Counted from the first letter of the stretch, positions 49,733-58,559 are shown. The stretch: 64,000 nt of DNA from Frisingicoccus sp009929615 (GCA_028692275.1 JAQUXR010000008.1:23663-87662), one strand, 5' to 3'. A program made the numbers and translations. Notes: generated from the sequence alone by a model not told the origin.

Positions 49733-51154
49733 TTAAAACTCCATGTCACCGCGGATATCACGGGTCGGTGGTGCAATCGGATAATCGCCATTAAAGCATG
49801 CCTGACAGTAAGTTAAACCATCAACCATCTCACTCATTCGCTCTAAATCCAGATAACCAAGGGAATCTGCACCCATAAGCTCACCAATCTCTTTCACTGT
49901 ATGGTGATTGGCAATCAACTGGTCACTGGTTGGAATATCTGTTCCAAAGTAACAAGGGAACTTAAACGGCGGAGAACTGATGCGCACATGAACTTCTGTA
50001 GCTCCTGCATTTTTCAGCATCTGAACAATATTCCCACTGGTTGTACCCCTAACAATGGAATCATCAATCATAATAATTCGTTTGCCTTTAACAGCATCTT
50101 TTAAAACATTCAGTTTAATCTTAACGCTCTGTTCGCGAAGACTTTGTTTTGGTTTGATGAAGGTACGGCCAACGTAATTATTCTTTACAAAAGCACGACC
50201 ATATGGAATGCCTGATTCCAGGGCATAACCCATAGCTGCATCATTTCCTGATTCAGGTACACCTACAACCAAATCTGCTTCCACCGGATGACTCTGAGCG
50301 AGAATTCTTCCTGCCATAATGCGGGAATTAAAAACGCTGACACCATCGATAACACTGTCGGGACGAGCAAAATAAATATATTCAAAAATACAGCGGGATG
50401 ATTTTTCTGTGCAGTATTTGCGATTAGAAGTAAGACCTTCTTCGTTAATAACAACAATTTCTCCCGGCTCTACATCACGGACAAATTCCGCACCTACCGT
50501 ATCTAATGCACAGGTCTCTGAAGCGACAACCCATGTATCTCCCTGTTTTCCGATACACAGCGGTTTGAAACCATATGGGTCTCTGGCTGCAATAATCTTT
50601 CTCGGACTCATAACCAGCAGGGAATAGGCACCTTTGATATGTCCCATAGCTTTCTCAACAGCCACTTCAACAGACGGGCTGGTGACACGCTCTTTAGCAA
50701 CAAGGTAAGCAATAACCTCGGAATCGATTGTTGTCTGGAAAATAGCACCGTTCTTTTCTAATTCTTCTCTCAGGTCTACGGCATTTACAAGATTACCATT
50801 ATGAGCAATCGCAAGCTGTCCTTTGACATACTTTGTTACCAATGGCTGGGCATTAGCACGGACACTTCCTCCTGCTGTCGAATAGCGGACATGGCCAATG
50901 GCAATATCTCCATGAACCTTATCCAGATTCTCCGGTGTAAATACTTCATTGACCAGACCCATATCCTTATAATAACGGATGTCTCGGTTCTCACTAACGG
51001 CAATACCGCAGCTCTCCTGGCCTCGATGCTGGAGGGAAAATAAACCATAATATACCCATGAAGCAATATCTTCACCCTTTGTATTATAGGCTCCAAAGAC
51101 ACCGCATTCTTCATGGATTTCTTCTTTGATTTGATACGCTTCTTTCATATTCAT
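49733..51154 (-). CDS. purF: Amidophosphoribosyltransferase
   Basis: I start at the ATG at 51154, just after the purC stop; the frame is open to 51190, which would overlap purC. A short propeptide ends before ECGVFG, whose Cys becomes the N-terminal nucleophile after cleavage. SLQHRGQESCGIA and HNGNLVN form the glutaminase site, and IIMIDDSIVRGTT is the PRPP loop. CIFEYIYFARPDS and CQAC supply Cys residues typical of the Fe-S, Bacillus-type enzyme. It makes phosphoribosylamine, the first committed step of purine synthesis. Confidence 0.95.
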   Translation of the reverse strand: MNMKEAYQIKEEIHEECGVFGAYNTKGEDIASWVYYGLFSLQHRGQESCGIAVSENRDIRYYKDMGLVNEVFTPENLDKVHGDIAIGHVRYSTAGGSVRANAQPLVTKYVKGQLAIAHNGNLVNAVDLREELEKNGAIFQTTIDSEVIAYLVAKERVTSPSVEVAVEKAMGHIKGAYSLLVMSPRKIIAARDPYGFKPLCIGKQGDTWVVASETCALDTVGAEFVRDVEPGEIVVINEEGLTSNRKYCTEKSSRCIFEYIYFARPDSVIDGVSVFNSRIMAGRILAQSHPVEADLVVGVPESGNDAAMGYALESGIPYGRAFVKNNYVGRTFIKPKQSLREQSVKIKLNVLKDAVKGKRIIMIDDSIVRGTTSGNIVQMLKNAGATEVHVRISSPPFKFPCYFGTDIPTSDQLIANHHTVKEIGELMGADSLGYLDLERMSEMVDGLTYCQACFNGDYPIAPPTRDIRGDMEF

Positions 51155-51158
51155 CCTA

Positions 51159-51863
51159 TTATAATCCCAATCTTCTGAAAATTTCTTCATATGCTTCTTC
51201 TACACGTCCTAAATCTCTTCTAAAACGGTCTTTATCTAATTTCTCATGGGTTGTTGAATCCCAAAAACGACATGTATCCGGTGAAATCTCATCTGCAAGA
51301 ATAATCTCACCTTTGTAACGGCCAAATTCTACTTTGAAATCAATTAAATCAATGTTCTTTTCAGCAAAGTAAGCAACAAGAATCTCGTTGATTTTAAATA
51401 CAAGTTCTGTAATACGGTCAATTTCTTCCCGTGTTGCTGCTCCGATAGCAATTGCATAGTAATCATTAATCATTGGATCGCCCAATGCATCATTCTTATA
51501 GCTGAATTCCAGTGTTGGTGCGAGAAGACGGAAACCTTCTTCAATACCAAGTTTCTTTGAGAAACTTCCTGCGGCTACATTACGTACAATAACTTCTAAT
51601 GGAACAATTTCAACTTTTTTAACAGCTGTTTCACGATCACTGAGTTCTTCTACTAAATGTGTTGGGATGCCTTTTTCTTCAAGCATCTTAAAAATATGGT
51701 TGGTCATCCGATTGTTTACAACACCTTTACCGACGATTGTTCCTTTTTTTTCGCCGTTAAATGCTGTTGCATCATCTTTATAGTCCACAATCAATACATC
51801 TTCTACATCGGTCGTATAAACTTTTTTAGCTTTGCCTTCGTACAACATTTCTAATTTTTTCAT
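51159..51863 (-). CDS. purC: SAICAR synthetase
   Basis: The ATG at 51863 follows GAGGT; the open frame extends 8 codons upstream. The 234-residue product has YEGKAKKVYTTD, VPLEVIVRNVAAGSF and ADEISPDTCRFWD, all PurC signatures. It joins aspartate to CAIR in purine synthesis. It is the first gene of purC-purF-purB. A hairpin near the expected transcript start (51930-51952) is the only structure in the 149-base upstream region besides promoter-like TATAGT near 51953. Confidence 0.95.
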   Translation of the reverse strand: MKKLEMLYEGKAKKVYTTDVEDVLIVDYKDDATAFNGEKKGTIVGKGVVNNRMTNHIFKMLEEKGIPTHLVEELSDRETAVKKVEIVPLEVIVRNVAAGSFSKKLGIEEGFRLLAPTLEFSYKNDALGDPMINDYYAIAIGAATREEIDRITELVFKINEILVAYFAEKNIDLIDFKVEFGRYKGEIILADEISPDTCRFWDSTTHEKLDKDRFRRDLGRVEEAYEEIFRRLGL

Positions 51864-51929
51864 TTGAACTTGACCTCTTCTTTCCATATATTCCTTATTA
51901 TTTATTAGTTATCCTTATGAACACTCATA

Positions 51930-51952
51930 AGTGCCTCTCTCCAGAGGACACT
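51930..51952 (-). repeat. Hairpin in the pur operon leader
   Basis: AGTG-CCTCT and AGAGG-A-CACT pair with one bulge and a CTCC loop. It lies immediately downstream of a TATAGT -10 candidate, so it would sit at the 5' end of the pur mRNA. No purine riboswitch core or clear PurR box is recognised. Confidence 0.4.
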
Positions 51953-52036
51953 ATACCCGCCCTTATTCTATCGCAATCCTTTTCTTAAATCAATAGATTC
52001 CCTATTAAAAATACTTATTAAAAAAATTTTTTCCAC

Positions 52037-52804
52037 TTATAAGGACAGAGCTACATCTAAAATCATCATAATCAGAAAGCCGGCAATACTTCCTACGGTT
52101 CCCCGATGGGACTTCCCCCCGTCATTCGCCGTTGGAATCAATTCTTCTACGACCACATAAATCATGGCACCTGCTGCAAAAGACAGCAGCCAGGGCATCA
52201 CCGGGCGGATAAAGCCCGATATGACAACAACCCCCATACCAAAAAGAGGCTCTACCGCTGCCGAAAGGATGCCGTATAAAAAAGCTTTTCCTGAAGACAT
52301 GCCTTCCTGACGCAGAGGCAGGGATACAGCTGCTCCCCCCGGAAAGTTCTGGACACCAATACCCAGAGCCAGAGCAAAGGCTGCCCCATAGAGTTCAGGC
52401 TGCTCCATATTCTGCGCCGCAAGGGCAAAAGCCAGACCAACGGCCATACCCTCCGGTATATTGTGCAGAGTCACCGCAAAAACCAAAAGATTTGCACTCT
52501 TTTTCTTTTTTGTGTATTTGGCAAAAATATCATCTACAATAAGAAGAAAAAGACCTCCGAAAAGGAAGCCCGATGCGGCCGGAATCCATGGTATGCCACC
52601 GGATTCTTCCGCCTGCTCTATAGCCGGAATAATCAATGACCATACAGATGCCGCAATCATAATCCCCGATGCAAAGCCCAAAAAGATTTTCTGCAGTCCG
52701 TCATTCACCTTTTTGCGAAACAAAAAGACTGTCGCTGCACCGGAAACCGTCATCAAAAAGGCAAATCCAGTCCCTAAAGCGGACCAAATCAATGACTGTG
52801 CCAT
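52037..52804 (-). CDS. ZIP family metal transporter
   Basis: The 255-residue protein has eight hydrophobic segments. VTLHNIPEGMAVG and GVQNFPGGAAVSLPL are the metal-binding helices IV and V of ZIP proteins; the second His/Glu positions read QNFPGG, as in GufA/ZupT relatives. LSAAVEPLFG follows. It probably imports zinc or another divalent metal. It lies 44 bases after moaA and may be the last gene of the selenium/molybdopterin cluster, or an independent gene. Confidence 0.9.
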   Translation of the reverse strand: MAQSLIWSALGTGFAFLMTVSGAATVFLFRKKVNDGLQKIFLGFASGIMIAASVWSLIIPAIEQAEESGGIPWIPAASGFLFGGLFLLIVDDIFAKYTKKKKSANLLVFAVTLHNIPEGMAVGLAFALAAQNMEQPELYGAAFALALGIGVQNFPGGAAVSLPLRQEGMSSGKAFLYGILSAAVEPLFGMGVVVISGFIRPVMPWLLSFAAGAMIYVVVEELIPTANDGGKSHRGTVGSIAGFLIMMILDVALSL

Positions 52805-52848
52805 TTATCTCCACCTTAAATCAATCTGCTTATACCCATCATATGCAT

Positions 52849-53817
52849 TCATCCGCCAATCTGTCCCATGAGCCGGTCCTCTGTCACGGATTCAGGATTC
52901 TCAAAACAGTGTTTCTTTGGCTTGCTAAAAACAGCCTCTGACATGACTTTTTCTAATTCCTTCTCCTGTCCATCCCCTTGTTTTCTTAAAACTGCTGCCA
53001 GGTCTGCACCCTCATTATAGCTGAGACAGGTTTTTAAATAGCCGTCTGCTGTCAGGCGAACACGGTTGCAGCTTTCACAGAACGAACCATGAAGTGCACT
53101 GATAAAGCCAACACAGCCTCTAAATTCAGGAATATAATAATAAACCGCCGGACCTGCTCCCCGTGGCCGCTGCTCCTTTTTAATTTCAGGATATCTTTCT
53201 TTAATCTGTTGAAAAATCCCCCTGTGGTCCTCTGTTTCAAAGTTCTTTCCGAGCCCCAAAGGCATCATCTCTATAAACCGCACATCGACAGGTAATTCTT
53301 TAGCCAATAACAGAATCTGTTTCCAGTCCTTCTGCCCTTTAATGGATACACAGTTGATTTTCACCGGAATATCTGTAGAAGCTGCCGCTTTTATACCGGA
53401 TAGAACCTGTGCCAGGCAGTCTTTTCCCGTCAGCCGGTAATAGGAATCTTCATCCATAGAGTCCAGACTCACATTGATTCCGTCCACTCCTGCTGCTTCC
53501 AGCTCCTGCAATCTCTCTTTCAGCAAAACACCATTGGTGGTCAGGGTCACCTTCTCTATACCCGGAATACCTTTCAGACCTCGAATAAGTTCAACACAGT
53601 CTTTTCGTACCAGGGGTTCGCCACCAGTTACCTTAATATAGCGGATACCCAGTTTTGCCCCTGTTTGGACGACTCTGAGAATTTCATCCATACGCAGGAG
53701 CTGCTCCTTCCCACCTGATGCTCCATCCACCGGCATGCAGTACTGGCATCTCAGATTACATCTTTCTGTAATCGAAATCCGCAGATATTCGATTTTTCTG
53801 CCATAAGCATCCTGCAT
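52849..53817 (-). CDS. moaA: GTP 3',8-cyclase MoaA
   Basis: The 322-residue radical SAM enzyme has CNLRCQYC (N-terminal 4Fe-4S, CxxxCxxC) and the C-terminal cluster cysteines in FCESCNRVRLT and KTC. It ends in Gly-Gly, as required for activity with MoaC. It starts molybdopterin synthesis from GTP. Here it lies in a selenium gene set, which fits maturation of a selenium-dependent molybdenum hydroxylase. moaC and other mo- genes are not in the window. The ATG follows GGGAGAG. Confidence 0.93.
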   Translation of the reverse strand: MQDAYGRKIEYLRISITERCNLRCQYCMPVDGASGGKEQLLRMDEILRVVQTGAKLGIRYIKVTGGEPLVRKDCVELIRGLKGIPGIEKVTLTTNGVLLKERLQELEAAGVDGINVSLDSMDEDSYYRLTGKDCLAQVLSGIKAAASTDIPVKINCVSIKGQKDWKQILLLAKELPVDVRFIEMMPLGLGKNFETEDHRGIFQQIKERYPEIKKEQRPRGAGPAVYYYIPEFRGCVGFISALHGSFCESCNRVRLTADGYLKTCLSYNEGADLAAVLRKQGDGQEKELEKVMSEAVFSKPKKHCFENPESVTEDRLMGQIGG

Positions 53818-53831
53818 GTTCTTTCTCTCCC

Positions 53832-54959
53832 TTAAAATTCCTTCAGTGCATTTACCGCTGCAGATACATCTTCCATACTGTTAAAACCGGAAAAACTAAA
53901 ACGGACCATGCCCTGTTCAACCGTTCCAAAAGCCTTATGCATCAGTGGTGCACAATGACCGCCGGCACGGGTACATATATTATAATTTTGTGAAAGCCAG
54001 TCACTGACTTCTCCAGAATCTTCATCTCCAAGATTTAAGGACACAATAGCCACCCGGTTTTCATCTGAAAAATCTCCATAAATCCGAATCCCCGGAATCT
54101 CCCGGACCTGTTCATAAAAAGCTTTCGCCAGTTTCTGTTCTTTCTCCCGAATCAATTCTATTCCTGTATCTAAAATATATTCTATAGCCGCCTTTAAACC
54201 GGCAATGCCATGGCCATTTAAAGTTCCGGCTTCCAATGCCTCCGGCATACAGGACGGATGCTCTTTATCAAACGTATGAATGCCGCTGCCACCTGTCACC
54301 AGCGGTCTTATAGAAATGCCTTTTCCCAGACAAATACCTCCGGTTCCCTGAGGCCCCATCAGTCCCTTATGGCCTGTGAAACAAAGAATGTCAATGCAGT
54401 CCTTTTCCATATCTATAGGAAAAATTCCTGCCGTCTGAGAAGCATCCACTACAAAAAGGACCTTTTTTTCCCGGCACCACCGGCCTATCCTCCGGATATC
54501 ATTGACATTTCCTGTGAGATTTGAGGCATGGGTACAAAACAGTGCTTTAATCCCAGAACCTATAGCTTTTTCTAAGGATGCCATATCCAATCGTCCGCTG
54601 GCATCTGTTCCAATTATCTGAAGGCTTACACCCACTTTTTCCATCTCATATAAAGGTCTGAGGACACTGTTATGTTCCATTACAGTTGTCACTGCCCGGT
54701 CCCCCGGATTTAAAATTCCTTTAATGGCCATATTCAGACTTTCTGTAGCATTGGCTGTAAAGGCCACCTGTTCCGGCCCCTCTGCATGAAAAAGTTCTGC
54801 CAATGACTGACGTGTTTCAAAAACTATCCGTCCACCGATAAGCGAGGCCTCATGAACGCCCCTTGAAGCATTTCCTATGGAATTTATTGCCCGACTTACC
54901 GCTTCCCCCACCTGAGGCGGACGGTAAAAACTGGTTGCACTGCTGTCCAGATAAATCAT
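53832..54959 (-). CDS. Cysteine desulfurase family aminotransferase, EF2568 type
   Basis: The second ATG, at 54959, is chosen because AGGAG is 8 bases upstream. The 375-residue class V PLP protein has MIYLDSSATSFYRP, the PLP Lys in FTGHKGLMGPQGTGG and the late Cys-containing loop RAGGHCAPLMHKAFGT. The last matches the family TIGR01977 (Enterococcus EF2568), found beside selD and yedF. It probably mobilises sulfur or selenium from cysteine/selenocysteine for a molybdenum enzyme cofactor. The selenium link is from genome context, not direct evidence. Confidence 0.88.
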   Translation of the reverse strand: MIYLDSSATSFYRPPQVGEAVSRAINSIGNASRGVHEASLIGGRIVFETRQSLAELFHAEGPEQVAFTANATESLNMAIKGILNPGDRAVTTVMEHNSVLRPLYEMEKVGVSLQIIGTDASGRLDMASLEKAIGSGIKALFCTHASNLTGNVNDIRRIGRWCREKKVLFVVDASQTAGIFPIDMEKDCIDILCFTGHKGLMGPQGTGGICLGKGISIRPLVTGGSGIHTFDKEHPSCMPEALEAGTLNGHGIAGLKAAIEYILDTGIELIREKEQKLAKAFYEQVREIPGIRIYGDFSDENRVAIVSLNLGDEDSGEVSDWLSQNYNICTRAGGHCAPLMHKAFGTVEQGMVRFSFSGFNSMEDVSAAVNALKEF

Positions 54960-54986
54960 ATCCATCTCTCCTGTTTCATAATTCCC

Positions 54987-55601
54987 TTAAGGGCGGATAA
55001 TCTTTCCGGCCTTTGTCATGCTCTCTGCGATATCATACATATTGGTAACGCCGCCCACCATTAACTTATCTTCCAAATGATAATGGTTGAGACAAGTACC
55101 ACAAGTGAGAACTTCCACGCCCTGAGCTTCCATCTCTTTTAAATCTTCTACAGAATCCGAACCCTCACAGGAAAGAAATGCCCCACTGTTATAAAGAAGT
55201 ATCTTCTCCGGCAATTCATCCTGATGACTGATAGCATAAACAAAACCTTTCATAAGAAGTCTGCCGAGGGCTTCATCTCCTGAACCCATCTGATTGGAAG
55301 AAAGAACAACAATCATTCCCTGACTTCTTGTATCCGGTATGCAGGCCATCTCTTCTTCCGCAGCCTTTTCCCCATTCCCCTCTGTTCCATTTTCAATAAC
55401 CACATGGAACTCCAAGTCGCTTTTCTTCTCCGCATGGGACTTTAGTTGTTTATGGTTCGCCATCTTTGTCAGATTCTGAACAGCTATTTCATTATCTACA
55501 ATAACTTCGATGCTTTCTCCCGGTGCTGCGGTCTCCAGTGCCTGTTTTGTTTCAATAACCGGCATCGGGCACTGTTTTCCACGTTCATCTAATTGTTTCA
55601 T
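54987..55601 (-). CDS. yedF: Selenium metabolism protein YedF
   Basis: The 204-residue protein begins as a TusA-like domain, LDERGKQCPMPVIETKQAL with the conserved Cys-Pro, and continues in a DsrE-like domain with MIVVLSSNQMGSGDEALG, YNSGAFLSCEGSDS and VLTCGTCLNHY. This fused layout is TIGR03527, the YedF protein linked to selD. It is thought to carry activated sulfur or selenium. It lies 10 bases after selD. The ATG follows GAGG. Confidence 0.92.
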   Translation of the reverse strand: MKQLDERGKQCPMPVIETKQALETAAPGESIEVIVDNEIAVQNLTKMANHKQLKSHAEKKSDLEFHVVIENGTEGNGEKAAEEEMACIPDTRSQGMIVVLSSNQMGSGDEALGRLLMKGFVYAISHQDELPEKILLYNSGAFLSCEGSDSVEDLKEMEAQGVEVLTCGTCLNHYHLEDKLMVGGVTNMYDIAESMTKAGKIIRP

Positions 55602-55611
55602 CTTTTTCCTC

Positions 55612-56637
55612 CTACTCTATAACCACTGTTTTTTCTTCTTTAATACCAACCCTGCCGACAATATTACACGGCAGTCCAAGTTCTTTTAATTCTGTTAAAG
55701 CCACCGGTGCATCTGCCGCATCTATGCTTACTAATAATCCTCCGGAAGTCTGTGCATCATAAAGAAGCTCTTCCATAAAAAAGCTCTCTTTGACAAAAGA
55801 CACCTTCTCCTGAAGATGATTCCGGTTACGCTGGGCTGCTGCCGTCAAATAAAATTCTTCAACATATTCTTCGCACTCGGGAATATAAGGTATATCTGCC
55901 GACTGAATATGAGCTGTAAAACGGTCTGAGAGCATCTCACACAAATGTCCCAAAAAGCCAAATCCTGTCACATCGGTACAGCCATGTACTCTATACTTCT
56001 TGAAAATCTCAGAAGCATATTTGTTCAGAGTCGTCATGGATTTGACCGCCAGTCCCATAGCTTCTTCCGATGCCGCCCCCAGCCGTCCTGCCGTGCAGAC
56101 GATTCCCGTCCCCAAAGGCTTTGTCAGAATCAAAAGATCCCCATCTTCACAGCAGTTATTCGCCAGAATTTTTTTAGGATGAATAATGCCTGTTACGGAT
56201 AATCCATACTTCACATCCGCATCCATAATGGAGTGGCCTCCGGCAAGGACGCCTCCGGCTTCTTTTACTTTCTCACTGCCTCCAAGAAGAATCTGCCCCA
56301 AAACATTCAAATCCATCTTTTCAGGAAAACATACGATATTCAAAGCGGTTTTCACCTCACCACCCATCGCATAAACATCACTGAGGGCATTGGCGGCCGC
56401 AATCTGTCCAAAGATATAGGGGTCTTCCACCATCGGTGGAAAGAAATCCAGGGTCTGGACCATGGCTAAATCCTCGGTTAACTGATACACAGCCGCATCA
56501 TCCGAACTGTCATAGCCAATCAGAAGATTTTTATCTTCCATCCTCGGTATACGGCTCAATACCCGTTCCAATATGCCCGGACCAAGCTTCGCTGTGCAGC
56601 CTCCCCCTCTACAAAATTGAATAGGTTCCTCTTTCAT
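55612..56637 (-). CDS. selD: Selenophosphate synthetase
   Basis: The 341-residue protein has the N-terminal catalytic segment GGGCTAKLGPG, in which the Cys (TGC codon) aligns with E. coli Cys17 and the Lys with Lys20. SSDDAAVYQL, TLDFFPPMVEDP, GGHSIMDADVKYG and DVTGFGFLGH follow. It makes selenophosphate from selenide and ATP. No selA, selB or selC is nearby, and the active site uses Cys not Sec, so its product may serve a selenium cofactor or selenouridine. It lies 17 bases after the DUF3343 gene. Confidence 0.95.
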   Translation of the reverse strand: MKEEPIQFCRGGGCTAKLGPGILERVLSRIPRMEDKNLLIGYDSSDDAAVYQLTEDLAMVQTLDFFPPMVEDPYIFGQIAAANALSDVYAMGGEVKTALNIVCFPEKMDLNVLGQILLGGSEKVKEAGGVLAGGHSIMDADVKYGLSVTGIIHPKKILANNCCEDGDLLILTKPLGTGIVCTAGRLGAASEEAMGLAVKSMTTLNKYASEIFKKYRVHGCTDVTGFGFLGHLCEMLSDRFTAHIQSADIPYIPECEEYVEEFYLTAAAQRNRNHLQEKVSFVKESFFMEELLYDAQTSGGLLVSIDAADAPVALTELKELGLPCNIVGRVGIKEEKTVVIE

Positions 56638-56654
56638 CTTCGTCTCACCTCTGT

Positions 56655-56894
56655 CTATAATAGCATCTCATAGATGCCTTCAACTTCTATCTCATTTTCT
56701 TTAATAAATTTATCCAAAGCAGCCTTCTCTTCAATCCCGGCCGTCCAGGCCATGCCACAGCCCGCCGAAATATCCTTCGGTATAGGAATCAGACGGCCAG
56801 CTGCCATCTTTTCCCGGCAGCATTGTTCCATCTTCAATGCCCATACTGTCGATGAAAAGGTATAAACCACTTTATTCTGTTTGATTCGTGCCAT
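56655..56894 (-). CDS. DUF3343 putative selenium/sulfur carrier
   Basis: The 79-residue protein has YTFSSTVWALKMEQCCREKM, LIPIPKDISAGCGMAW and a C-terminal YEMLL. This is the small DUF3343 (Se/S carrier-like, PF11823) family seen with orphan selD genes. The CGMAW region holds a conserved Cys; the adjacent Cys-Cys is notable. The start overlaps the end of the winged-helix frame by 23 bases; AGGAG precedes the ATG. A role in handing selenium to the YedF/cysteine desulfurase system is inferred. Confidence 0.88.
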   Translation of the reverse strand: MARIKQNKVVYTFSSTVWALKMEQCCREKMAAGRLIPIPKDISAGCGMAWTAGIEEKAALDKFIKENEIEVEGIYEMLL

Positions 56895-57322
56895 AGGAAC
56901 TGCTCCTTTTTATCACTTTCCAGCTGCCATTTCTAGAAGTACCTGTTCTCTCCAGAAAACCGTTCTGCTTTAATTTTTTTGTATAATATTTGACCACATT
57001 AATGTCCCATCCAAGGTTGTCTGCAACCATCCTTTGGGAAGCTTCCGGCATTTCCTGCAATATATTTAAAATTTCTCTATCTTTTTCTGTCAACTCTATC
57101 CATTTATCCATAATTACAGAAGGCAACTGGGTAGTTTGGGTAGTTCGGGTAGTTTGGGTAGTTTTCTTTTCCATAATTAATGTCAGTGTCTTCTACAGTA
57201 TATACATCTGCATCGACCAGAATATTAACATTTACCTTACTGCCATTAATTGTATTCCAAAAATCTTCTATTATTTTTTCCGGCTTCTGAACACCTCGGA
57301 TAATAAATCGCTCTTTCGGCAT
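56872..57322 (-). pseudogene. Broken AlbA_2/winged-helix regulator at the head of the selenium operon
   Basis: Two overlapping frames carry parts of one known architecture. The upstream frame (57104-57322) reads KPEKIIEDFWNTINGSKVNVNI and DADVYTVEDTD, like the middle of an AlbA_2-type putative DNA-binding regulator. The other frame (56872-57174) reads LTEKDREILNIL, NLGWDINVVKYYTKKLKQNG and RNGSWKVI, the terminal winged helix of such proteins. The first about 80 residues and the central ATPase-like domain are missing, and the frames meet at a 9-base tandem repeat. The winged helix could still be made as a 100-residue or shorter protein, though its starts lack ribosome sites. Confidence 0.65.
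57131..57166. repeat. Four tandem 9-base repeats
   Basis: GTAGTTTGG, GTAGTTCGG, GTAGTTTGG and GTAGTTTTC stand head to tail. On the minus strand one frame reads TTQ-type tripeptides and another reads NYP repeats. The unit is 9 bases, so copy-number change would not shift frame. They mark the joint between the two pieces of the broken regulator. Confidence 0.85.
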
Positions 57323-57356
57323 CCTGCGTCGTATTTATCCATCACGTATGTCTTTT

Positions 57357-57386
57357 ATTATAACACATCAAAAGCCAGGGTCACAA
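57357..57386 (-). promoter_or_regulatory. Candidate promoter for the selenium cluster
   Basis: On the minus strand TTGTGA (57381-57386) and TATAAT (57357-57362) are 18 bases apart. The -35 lies in the loop of the terminator of the upstream GGDEF gene. It is the only promoter-like sequence I see before the regulator relic and selD genes. Confidence 0.4.
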
Positions 57387-57408
57387 TCGGATATGTTCCC
57401 CTGGCTTT
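57371..57408 (-). terminator. Terminator-like inverted repeat after the GGDEF gene
   Basis: AAAGCCAGGG pairs with CCCTGGCTTT, a 10-bp stem with an 18-base loop and a short T-run on the minus strand. It lies 15 bases after the stop of the GGDEF gene. Confidence 0.6.
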
Positions 57409-57423
57409 AAATTCCACTTCCTG

Positions 57424-58266
57424 TCAAATACCGCTGACTTCCACTCTGTCTTTGGTGGTTTTCGCTTGATAAAGCATCTCATCTGCTTTCTGAAGAGCAT
57501 CTGTTTCCGCACTTTCACAATATCTGCCGCCAATACTCACCGACATGTGAAGTTCCGGATAATCATCCACCGCAACCGCCCTGACTGACTCCCGAATCGT
57601 TTCAAGGCGCTGTTTAAACACATCTCCCGGAATCTGACGGAATATGAGCATAAACTCATCACCACCATACCGGACAACCGCATCGCTTGTTCTGACACAG
57701 GACAATACTGTCTGAACAATCGTCTTTAGCGCCATATCCCCTGCCAGATGGCCAAACCGGTCATTAATCTGTTTAAAATTATCCACATCAATCATCGCAA
57801 CGCCACTGGCATTCGGCAGTCCCTGTAACTGTTCTTCATAATATCTCCGGTTGTAGGCTCCTGTCAGAGAGTCCATATAAAGCTTTTTATTATAATCTGA
57901 AATAGCTTCAGAAAACTCATTCTTGCCGTAAACGCCAAAAAGGGTTTCGTCGCTAATCTTTGTTACAAGTTCTAAGATATAACCCTCGTCATCAATCTCA
58001 AGATACTTGGAAACGACATAATAAACATCATGGTCAACAAATTCAAACTTTGTCATCCTGCACTTTTGGGCAAAAGCCTTGGCTGAAATACAGTTCTCAC
58101 AGCGTCCCTGCTTATTCCACACCGCGTAACACTGATAAGGTTCCTGCTTCATCTCACCATCCTCAGTCAAAGTTATCTGAGCTGTCATAGAAACGTCTAC
58201 AAGACGGACAACATCAAAAATCGTCTGTGACTCACGAATTAATAGTCGTACCTCTTCTTTTGTCAT
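57424..58266 (-). CDS. Soluble diguanylate cyclase with Cys-rich PAS-like domain
   Basis: The ATG at 58266 follows GGGAGG; the frame is open 27 codons upstream. Residues 1-130 form a PAS-like domain with CYAVWNKQGRCENCISAKAFAQKC (given here in part as CYAVW, RCENC and AQKC), a set of cysteines that could bind metal or sense redox. The GGDEF domain has RYGGDEF with RTSD five residues before it, an RxxD inhibitory site, so feedback by c-di-GMP is expected. No membrane helix. It is the third gene of an operon with the hybrid kinase and a GNAT protein. Confidence 0.92.
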   Translation of the reverse strand: MTKEEVRLLIRESQTIFDVVRLVDVSMTAQITLTEDGEMKQEPYQCYAVWNKQGRCENCISAKAFAQKCRMTKFEFVDHDVYYVVSKYLEIDDEGYILELVTKISDETLFGVYGKNEFSEAISDYNKKLYMDSLTGAYNRRYYEEQLQGLPNASGVAMIDVDNFKQINDRFGHLAGDMALKTIVQTVLSCVRTSDAVVRYGGDEFMLIFRQIPGDVFKQRLETIRESVRAVAVDDYPELHMSVSIGGRYCESAETDALQKADEMLYQAKTTKDRVEVSGI

Positions 58267-58297
58267 AATGATGTTCCTCCCTGTTTCCTTTTTTGAA

Positions 58298-58543
58298 TTA
58301 CCTATGTTCCGACATCCACTTAACCGCATATGAACATATCGGAACAATCTCTTTATTTTCCCCCTCGGCCTCGGTCACAACCTTTTCCACCAGCTGTCCT
58401 GCGATTCCCCTTCCTCTCATAGAATCGTCGACCTCAACTCTCAGAATTTCCACCTGGTTACCCGAATACCTGCAAAATGCACGACCAACTTCCTTCTCTT
58501 CAGAATACACGCCCACTCCCGAATCATCTTTTTTAAAATCCAT
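58298..58543 (-). CDS. Short GNAT-type N-acetyltransferase (YjdJ-like)
   Basis: The 81-residue protein is a minimal acetyltransferase of the Acetyltransf_CG kind (PF14542). ILRVEVDDSMRGRGIAGQLVEKVV contains the acetyl-CoA loop RGRGIAGQL, and IVPICSYAVKWM is the usual final strand with Cys. Substrate unknown. It sits between the hybrid kinase (16 bases upstream) and the diguanylate cyclase (31 bases downstream). The ATG follows AAGGGGGAG. Confidence 0.88.
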   Translation of the reverse strand: MDFKKDDSGVGVYSEEKEVGRAFCRYSGNQVEILRVEVDDSMRGRGIAGQLVEKVVTEAEGENKEIVPICSYAVKWMSEHR

Positions 58544-58559
58544 GCTTCTCCCCCTTAAA

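Noticed and set aside
55612..56637. SelD as a selenoprotein
   Set aside because: The active-site codon is TGC (Cys), and the frame has no internal TGA.
57131..57166. Short CRISPR-like array
   Set aside because: Units are 9 bases, directly adjacent with no spacers, and no cas genes are present.
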